A DNA stretch of 64,000 nt from assembly GCA_003260075.1 (NCBI GenBank), contig QLIY01000349.1:54279-118278 (forward strand). The letters run 5' to 3'. The translations under genes were made by a program, and so were the position numbers. Positions 56,326 to 64,000 of this stretch are shown in pieces; within the stretch, counting starts at the first letter, position 1; each line of letters starts with the position of its first letter. This DNA is from Phallusia mammillata. Its lineage: Eukaryota; Chordata; Ascidiacea; Phlebobranchia; Ascidiidae. The notes beneath the pieces were generated by a model, which did not search any database, was not told the DNA's origin, and worked only from the letters and a program-made list of their open reading frames with translations.

Positions 56326-58207
56326 ACGTAAATTAAAAACAAGCCCGATTTTGCTACAACTTGATTGCTTATAAGAGAGATATACATGTAAAAATGCTTG
56401 GAAAATAGCAAAATAATGTCTTCTGACACCCCCGCATAAAAAAGCACAACCCGCAAAAAGAAGCCTTCAAAAAGAAGCCCAATTGGTCAACAAAAGCGCC
56501 ACACCGACAACACTACAGAGCCGTGAAAATGAATGCTTGATTGATTACTCTCATTCTGTGTGATATAGGCCAAGTCGTAATTAACAGTTTAATCCGTATC
56601 AGTGGAACCACCCAATAGAACAAAGCTTTTCAACATATTTTAGATCACGAGGATGCCCATTTGTGGACTTTAGATGAAAACGTATAAAGTTTTGCGTTTC
56701 GTGAGATCATCGCGTGATTATGAAAATCGTTCACGATCTTATAAAAGTCCCGGGACTCGGGTTTAAGAAACTCCGCAAACTAAGATAAAAGAGACGTAGT
56801 AGCCCAATGTACCATTTCGCTGTGAAATTAAGTGTGAAATACGTAAAAACACTGTTTTTGATGTTATTTATATTTTGTGATCTTTTTAACGCATTGTCAA
56901 TAACTACTTCAGTGTCGGACATTGTACAGTTATTACCGCCATGTTACACACTCATTTTAGAATATATAAATAGCAATTACAAATCTCTAAATTACAAACA
57001 CAAATACCCTAAGCACAACATGTATTTTAACTATAAAATGCTAAGATAGAGTTTTCCAAATAAACGGTTTCTTTGTTTGTTTATATGTTTTGTGAAAAGA
57101 AAAATACAAAGCGTTTTTTTCAGATTATGAATTTCTTTTCTGATTTTACGTAGGGCCTTGGAAGGCACTTATTCGTATGCTTACTTTTACGTAAGCGCTG
57201 CAGACCATGACGTCAATACATCGTGACATATAAGCCTGACCAAAATTTTGTTTTCACCTCATATTTTCAACACAATTTTGTGCAGCATATTTTATTTGTG
57301 TAGGTACATAACTGAATGCAACGTGTTTTAATACGCTAAACACAAGGTGTTGTGTCTTTTCTTTACATTTTTTCTTCTGTTTGTGAAATAAACGTTTCGT
57401 TTGTCTTTCGTATGGCGACATGTCTTTGGCCTAAAATACCCATGGAAGTAAACTGGATTCGTTTATTTGAAATTAACATAATATCAAGATAGGTCACTCG
57501 AAAAATTTCTATGTTAAACTTGGTTAAGATGGTGAGCAAAAACTAGAGCACTGGACCCTCACGACATTCTGTGAACTTTCAAACGCGCTTAACAACGGGT
57601 ATGTCGTTTTTGATAATATCCTCCTGAGCGCATCCTGCTTTTAACCGACAGTGCATAAAAGCATCACTGTGTTTTGTCTGCATAATTAGCATTTTGCGCC
57701 AGAGCATTTCCTGTGTTTGTTAAATTATCGTCGTCACCTTCGTCGCAATATATATGCTAATTTAAAGTAACACATACTTTAAAAAATATAGATTGAACTA
57801 AAATTGCCTGAATCACGAAACATGATGAAAAGAATAGCTGCAAGAACAGAAATAAATTTCAGCGGATTTCATCACGTGGGTAAAGGGGATTTCCCATTTT
57901 AAGCTGTCAATCAAAGTCTCGTGTTGTGCAAGATAAGGGCGTTTGCTGGACAGGACAATAAGGACACGTCTTCAAAACATCACATGATCTTACACTAATA
58001 ATTCAATTTTTGCAACGTATAAAAAGGTATAAAGTGTTGCAAACTGTTGAATGTAAAAGACATACGCTAACATGTGCATTGCGTAACGTAAAAATGCTCT
58101 CAAATGCGTTTTTGTGTAACAACAGTGTATGTTTCTTGTTTTTGTGCAAATGTTGAATTGTATTAGTATCTTTAAACAAACAGAAGTGTTTATTGTTTTT
58201 CTTTCAA

Positions 58208-58610
58208 TCTTTCAATAGACAAGTGTCAATTATTTGATTGAAGTCAGGGCATTTTTTTCAAGTATTAGTTTTATTAAATTAGTAAGTTTTGGCAACGCCA
58301 GCAAATAAAATATTTTTTTTGTTAAGGTTTGTTTTGAAATTGTTTTGCAGATAGTTCTGAGTATTATAACTATATATTGTGTCTAACGGTAATAAGTATT
58401 AAAAATAAATACCCCCCCCCCTCAATAGACAAGTGTCAATTATTTGATTGAAGTCAGGGCATTTTTTTCCAGTATTAGTTTTATTAAATTATTAAGTTTT
58501 GCCAACGCCAGCAAATAAAAGCCTTTTTTGTTAACGTTTGTTTTGAAATTGTTTTGCAGATAGTTCTGAGTATTATAACTCCATATTGTGTCTAACGTTA
58601 ATAAGTATAA
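58208..58610 (+). repeat. Direct duplication around a C10 run, upstream of BAP29/31
   Basis: CAATAGACAAGTGTCAATTA to TGTGTCTAACG (58214-58389) repeats at 58424-58599 after C run 58412-58421. The copies differ by a few bases. The second copy leads into the first coding exon, so a 5' UTR or promoter part is present twice. Confidence 0.8.
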
Positions 58611-58644
58611 TAATAATATAAATCGGTTGAAAATCAGATTTAAA

Positions 58645-61600
58645 ATGAGTCTACAGTGGAATTTTGTGGCCGGATTTCTCTATGCCGAAATAATTTGCTG
58701 TTTGTTGCTCTGTATTCCATTCATTAGCAGCAAAAGGTTAGTTTTTAACTGTTTGATGCATGTTTCTGCTGCTTTTACTCAACATTAAAAATCAAAAACT
58801 TATGTACTGTATTTTATCTGATATATATATATATATATAATGTACATATTCTATAATCTACTAATATATAATGTTCATATGTCATTTTCTTGCGGCAAAA
58901 TTCCAGCCTGCAGAGTGTGGCAGCTGCACGCGCGATTTTGTTTTGAAAAAAAGTTTCTGCACGTCAAGATTTGAGGCTTGCACGCCAAATTTTGCAACAA
59001 AGGCATTTAATTGGACTGTCTTGACCTCTTTTACTTGCTTTGCACCTGCTAAAATTGGTCTTGCACGCGAACTTACGGGTCGTGCACTCTCACACGCGGG
59101 ACATGTAGGTCCTGCACGCACGAGATCTCGTCGGGAACTGCCATGTTCTGCAGACTGGACAAAATTGGTTGGAAAGTAGATAATAATATGTTGATGTTTT
59201 TGTTCAAAACCACCATCAGAAACTAAACCATTTGAGTAGCATGACTTGTTAATCACCCCTAAGATTAGTGTGAAAGAGATGTTTTCAACTTTTTTAACTA
59301 TTGTTCTTCTCATATTAGATTGTAATGATTGAATTTCTTTTCTAGTTTTTTTCAATGCTCTAGCAATTGACAAAACAATGTATGTTTATGTTAGTAATAA
59401 ATCATAAAGGTTATTAAAGAGTTACGTCTATTTTATTAAACATTTCCATTTTTACTACAGTTTCTAAGTTGGCTACTAAGAGGGTAGTTGATATTCTAAA
59501 ATTATGTAACTGTTTTGTTTTGTTCAGATGGCATTACTTCTTTTCTTCTCGACTTTTTGCCCTATTCGTATCCTATGGAAACATGGCATTTATGATAACA
59601 ATTTCAATATTGGTCCTCCTTTTTGCTGGTAGGTGCTGATTGGTGTGAAAAACTAAAGCTAAAATGAAATTTAGGTATCAAATTTACTAGTATGTATGTC
59701 CTAAGAAGAGTATGAAAGTAATACAGTATTGGCTTGTTATATATGCTATGCTGCATTCTGCATAAGTATACAACACTTATAAACTTCTGTATCCTTGTCC
59801 ACAAAATGACTTCTTGCCATTTTGTCAAAAAATAAAAACACATATAATTGTTTGATGGTAGAAACTAGAAACTGTAAATATTTTGGGCACAATAGGTGAA
59901 ATGTTGCTCCAATTTAGGTACACTATACACCTTTTTAAATAATCTGAGCAAAGATATTTTTTGTACAGCACCTAGTTGCATGCCTTCTGTTGCCTTTAAT
60001 TCCAATGACCTAATGATGACAATGGTACAGTCTGTCGAAACGTAAATACTCCTGTCATGGGTTCGCGAATCCCACCGCAGGCTACATTTTTCTCGCCTAC
60101 GCCTTGCCATATGGTGGTGAATGCTTGGTGACCGGCTGATTCGGTATAGCGCCTTCAATGGGCCTGGCGTACTGTGATCTGTCGAAACGTGGTCATGTTT
60201 TATACACAAATACTGGCTCTGATTTTTTTGCTCACTAATACCAATTGTTTCATAAAGTATAAAAATATATAGTCATTGTAGCTTTACCATGGTTAATGTG
60301 TTTTTGTAAAAAAAAATGTATCATACATCTAAAACCAATTGCACATAGGGACCCAATTATTTATTGTGATCATAGCAAATAGTTGAAAGCAAAATGTTTA
60401 AAAGGTTGTAGTGTGTTGTATATTAAGTGTATACTGTACAAAGGAAGCCATTCTTCCTTCTGTTAGTCTTTAATTTGTTTGCAGTGAGTGTAAGTAATAA
60501 CTTTGCCAAACGAATGGCCAACTAATGGTCGATAAGATGACAATTACCCAACCATGATAGTTGATTGCATATTATTTGCATTGCATTTACTGCTGACAAA
60601 AATTTTATATGAGTCATAGACTGAATGGCAGCTGTTTAAGCCAGGTATGTGTCACCTGAAAACAGACATGCTGATTTAAGCCATTATTGTTCAAAATGCA
60701 GAATAACCACCTCACATACAGAAAATGTGTTACACAAAGCACTTTATTGTGAGAATAATTATTTATGCTTAGCCTCCAATGTAATTGTCACTACTTTATC
60801 ATAACCTGACTACTGATTTATGTGCTGTATAAAATATTGCCTGAAGCACCCTATTTCACAAAAAGTATTAACCTAATGTGGCGGACAGTAACACTCACAA
60901 GAGTCTGTCCAGAAAAATTGCCTTGTCAACAACTGTTTATACAGTACTATTCTAAACTGTAATAAATTAAATGAATAATGCCTTGAAGTAACTGAGTACC
61001 ACTTATGCAGCACAAAGTCAATGGCACAACCTTTTTATTTTGTCATGTATAAAAAAATGCATTTTAAACTGGAGTTTTAAACAATTGAGTTTTGACAAAA
61101 AAGGCCATTATTTGACCACAGGCTTGTTCTTGTAACTGGTCATAAGCTGCTGTTGGCGATTATAAGTAATGTATACATATTTACTGTTTACAGATGCTGT
61201 AAGGGAAGTTCGAAAATATTCTCTTCCTGATCCACAACAAGTGAACCTTGCAAATAATCCTAATGCACAGGACCATATTCTGATGTTGCTGTTCCGGGCA
61301 CAAAGGAACCTATACGTTTCTGGATTTGCTCTGTTCCTCTTTTTGTAAGTGTTTTTTTCGTTTATATTTCACAAATTGAATTGTCACTTGGCCATTGTGA
61401 ATCAGTTTCCTCTGTGGTGTATGCCCAGTTGTGGCATGGAACAGAATTGGTGTGTTTTTTAGCTTTATCTCCCCCACAAATATCTTGTTACCAGCTGCAC
61501 TGATGAGACCTTATACGTGGATATAGTGTGCACTGTCTGCAGCTTATCATTTATTGGCTTGGTACTTTCAAATAAATTTAATTTCTTTAATACTACACAA

Positions 61601-62579
61601 TAAGCAATGCGTGAATTAATTTTCTGCATGCAAGGCAAATAAATTATTATAATGTGATTTGGGACATCTGTTTATTACACTAAAGGCGGCAAGTGTGTCC
61701 AATGAGCCAAAATTCTGTGACAAAATTCTTACTAAATGTTTTTCGTGTTTTTACAGTTAGAGAATAAACTTGATTTAGCTGTTTGAGTTAAAGCTTATAT
61801 TTATGTTTTTGTGTTTAGTGTGCTGCGTCGTCTGATTTTGTTGATCTCTGGAACCGCCAAGCTGGAAGCACAATCTGAGGCTGCAATAAGACAAGCTCAA
61901 AGTGCAACTAGAACTGCTGAAGTAAACAAAATATGACTGCTACTATTATTTAAACCAGTGTTTCTTAACTTTTGCCTGTAAGGAACCCTGAATCAATCAG
62001 TCAGTGGTTCCCAATGGAGTTCTCATGTCCTTGGGCAGGGTTGTTAAGTCGGTTCAAATTTTCCGAATTGAACAAAAAACAAAAAAGTGTGTCACTTGCA
62101 CATTTTGTTGCTGGATTTTACATTTAAAATTGTTTCTTGCCGTATCAAACCTTTTTTTTTAATAAGCATACTTAATTCCTCAAAAGAGTTTCAAACATTG
62201 CACATAGGCCGAACAAATTTCTGAAAGATCGCTTGTGCAGAATGGACTGTACTAAGGGATTTAACGATGCCTTTTCAATTGAGCAGCATGTGTTAAACTT
62301 GGTTTAATTTTGTTTCCCCAATCTTTGCACAATGCACCCCAACTGTTCATCTAATTTTATTCCTGGTTCTTCCTTAATTACTTTTTTTCCAGCATTGATG
62401 TCCGTGTTGAGAACCTCTAACTGAATATTAGCTGTCCAATACATATTAACATTTTGTTGCTTCCATTTAATAGTCACTAATGGATCGGGATGATGACTCT
62501 AAAGAGGATTCTGAAGTTGTCGAGGAAATGAAAACTGAAGTAGAAAAAATGAAGCAAAAACTGGTTGAAGCTCGTCAAG
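58645..62579 (+). CDS. BCAP31: B-cell receptor-associated protein 29/31 (ER membrane), 3' end outside the window or unseen
   Basis: Five exons: 58645-58736, 59528-59628, 61194-61344, 61819-61921 and 62474-62579, in frame through GT-AG introns and ending phase 1. The protein starts MSLQW and FLYAEI then CIPFISSKR, almost as in vertebrate BAP31. FVSYGN, DAVREVRKY, LFRAQRNLY and LRRLILLIS follow in order. There are three hydrophobic segments (about 7-26, 42-65 and 99-122). From about residue 130 the sequence is a charged helix (EEMKTEVEKMKQKLVEARQ), the start of the coiled coil. The family sorts and exports membrane proteins from the endoplasmic reticulum and takes part in ER apoptosis signalling. 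No further exon was found up to 64000, so the C-terminus, expected to carry a KKXX-type retrieval signal, is missing here. BAP29 and BAP31 are vertebrate duplicates; this is probably their single counterpart. Confidence 0.92.
58903..59158 (+). mobile_element. hAT-like MITE with CTGCAGA termini, BAP intron 1
   Basis: CCAGCCTGCAGAGTGTGGCAG and CTGCCATGTTCTGCAGACTGG are inverted. Flanks GCAAAATT / ACAAAATT (58895-58902, 59159-59166), 8 bp with one mismatch. The interior is rich in GCACGC. Half-copies of the terminus occur at 10648 and 17228. Confidence 0.75.
60020..60205 (+). mobile_element. tRNA-derived SINE, BAP intron 2
   Basis: GGGTTCGCGAATCCCACCGC (B-box region), CTCGCCTACGCCTTGCCATA, ACCGGCTGATTCGGTATAGC and GGCGTACTGTGATCTGTCG match the family at 35239, 47950 and 52078. 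Confidence 0.65.
61390..61570 (+). repeat. Family O dispersed repeat, BAP intron 3
   Basis: CCTCTGTGGTGTATGCCCAG, then CCAGCTGCACTGATGAGACC and CACTGTCTGCAGCTTATCAT, the same order as at 22252-22450. Confidence 0.6.
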
Positions 62580-64000
62580 GTAATGCTCGTTTTTACAATT
62601 ACCATATTTACTAATTATAAGCCATGGCTTATACATTTTTTAATGTTCAGCTAATGTTTTTTTGGTGACCCTGGGTTTGACTCATTTTTAGTATTGTTTT
62701 TATTACCACAGCAATACATTATTTTTTAAACACTATAACATGTAGTTTAGAATTGAGTAAATACGATATCATTTAGGGTCAAATTTACATCCATTCAAGA
62801 ATCACCCATTAAACTGAATTAGTTCATGCAAACCAGTGGTTATCTACCTTATACTGATCACATACCACCTAGCAAAATTTTTCGTTGCTATGTATCACCT
62901 AAAACCTGTTGTAAAGGGTAGGACAAGAAATAGACCTGTTCTTCTTAACTAGGAGGGCATATTTCTTAAACCAACAAGGTTATCTATTCCGAATGAATGT
63001 CCAAGACACAAGTTTTGCCCAAACCAGGGCTACTCAGTTGGGTCAGTTAAGTCGATGTGACTTGAATTTAGTAAAACAGAAAGTTGCTTGCGTACTACCT
63101 GAAAAGCTCCAGTGTCCCTCTAGTATGGTGGTTACCAACCTTTTTGTAGTCACGGACCCCTTTTATAAATTTTATATGTCTGCGGACCCCCTAATTATGG
63201 AGGGGACACATGTTGATTTTACCCGATTTGTTTTTTCTTTTTTTTCTTCCCTGAAGTTTGTCCACCCCACATTGCCATGAAATGTTTGATGGATTTCGAT
63301 GAAACTTTCAGAGATGGTAGATATGGTTATGCAGATGTGCCATCTACTTCGTTTGACTTGATAACCCCAGTATTTACCCCGCTAGACCCCGAAATGTAAA
63401 ACGTTTTTGTAGGTTGCTGCGCACCACAAACAGAAAATTTCTTTGGTGTAATAGTATAATATAGGCATCAGAACATATGGTACTTGTGTTTGTGCAATAC
63501 TTGGTGGACGGTTTTGCACATGTCAGTCAGAGGGGGTGTTAACAGCCTTATGACGTCAGATGTGTTAACGAATGTTGATAATGACGCCTCTAGTGGTCAA
63601 AATTTCAAACATTACCCGATTTGGTTAAAATTTTACAGGACTGTTGCTTGGGTCATTGTGGTTTTATATTTTATACTTTTGGGTGTAAAACCCCATCAGT
63701 TACCCCACTAACCCCTTAAAAAGGGTGAAACTTTTAACAGTGTTGGAATTAAAGGAAATTTGGACAGTCAGAGTTTGTCATTTATAGGTGTCGATTGTTG
63801 TGTTTAACCCTGAAGTCCCAATATTTACCCCTCTTGCCCCCTAAAATGGGTGAATTTTTTAAACAATGTCTGAATTGGATGAAATTTGGACAGCTTATAG
63901 AGTGTGCTATTTATAATTGTTGATTGTTGTGTTCAACCCTGTCTTCCCAACATTTACCCCACTAGGCCCCTAAAATGGGTCCATGTTTTTAACAATGTCT
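62580..64000 (+). other. BAP29/31 intron or 3' flank
   Basis: No further BAP exon recognised. Single hAT-like termini lie near 62834 (CAGTGGTTATCTACC) and 63131 (GTTACCAACC). From about 63290 the sequence is an imperfect tandem array. Confidence 0.5.
63290..64000 (+). repeat. Imperfect tandem array of about 145-bp units reaching the window edge
   Basis: Recurring blocks GAAATTTGGACAG, ATTGTTGTGTTYAACCCTG, ATTTACCCC and CCCCTAAAATGGGT are spaced at about 145 bases between 63700 and 64000. Weaker relatives start near 63290. Confidence 0.65.

Larger units (their letters stand above)
56028..58644. other. Intergenic, membrane-protein gene to BAP29/31
   Basis: Holds a minisatellite at 56190 and a duplicated block at 58208. 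The open frame at 56807-57049 begins with a hydrophobic stretch but has no supported product. AATAAA at 57059 is the clearest candidate 3' signal for the upstream gene. Confidence 0.5.

Noticed and set aside
56807-57049. 80-codon frame with a hydrophobic start
   Set aside because: AT-rich, no splice context and no similarity; likely chance.

Overview
The window is nuclear DNA of an invertebrate animal, most likely a tunicate (Ciona-like sea squirt). It is AT-rich. Its genes are compact, with short exons, GT-AG introns and clear chordate-type orthologues (TBK1/IKKe, TRABD, hnRNP A/B, RNase H2 subunit A, BAP29/31). Intergenic and intronic DNA is full of small hAT-type elements. Nothing prokaryotic, no CRISPR array and no stand-alone tRNA or rRNA gene was seen. 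The tunicate assignment is inference; a chordate-like deuterostome is well supported by the proteins.

Layout. 1-8.2 kb: 3' part of a TBK1/IKKe-type kinase gene (+), kinase domain off the left edge, last exon beyond a 2.8 kb intron. 10.0-15.3 kb: complete eight-exon TRABD gene (+). 17.55-18.59 kb: intronless hnRNP A/B coding region (+). 19.08-22.69 kb: complete six-exon RNASEH2A gene (+), only 482 bases behind hnRNP, a possible trans-spliced operon pair. 24.7-27.4 kb: three-exon minus-strand gene for a disordered protein with SILK and RVxF-like protein phosphatase 1 docking motifs. 27.4-48.1 kb: gene-poor stretch with repeats and one possible minus-strand exon at 44 kb. 48.1-56.0 kb: seven-exon gene (+) for an unrecognised secreted-signal, single-pass membrane glycoprotein. 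58.6 kb to the right edge: BAP29/31-type ER protein gene (+), incomplete at its 3' end.

Two layers overlie the genes. First, 24 runs of G and 2 runs of C, 10 to 87 bases long, sit across the window. At least 18 of them separate two near-identical, directly repeated copies of the local sequence. This looks like unmerged contig ends or haplotypes joined at poly-G read ends rather than biology. It duplicates parts of exons and breaks two reading frames. Second, there are many hAT-like elements with CAGTG-type termini and 8-bp target duplications (some nested), tRNA-derived SINEs, pogo/Tigger-like fragments and short tandem arrays.

Exon joins were checked by codon phase. TRABD (399 aa), RNASEH2A (299 aa), the membrane protein (433 aa) and the visible BAP part all stay in frame across every junction. 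The minus-strand gene and the TBK1-like gene are in frame on each side of their long poly-G runs, but not across them.
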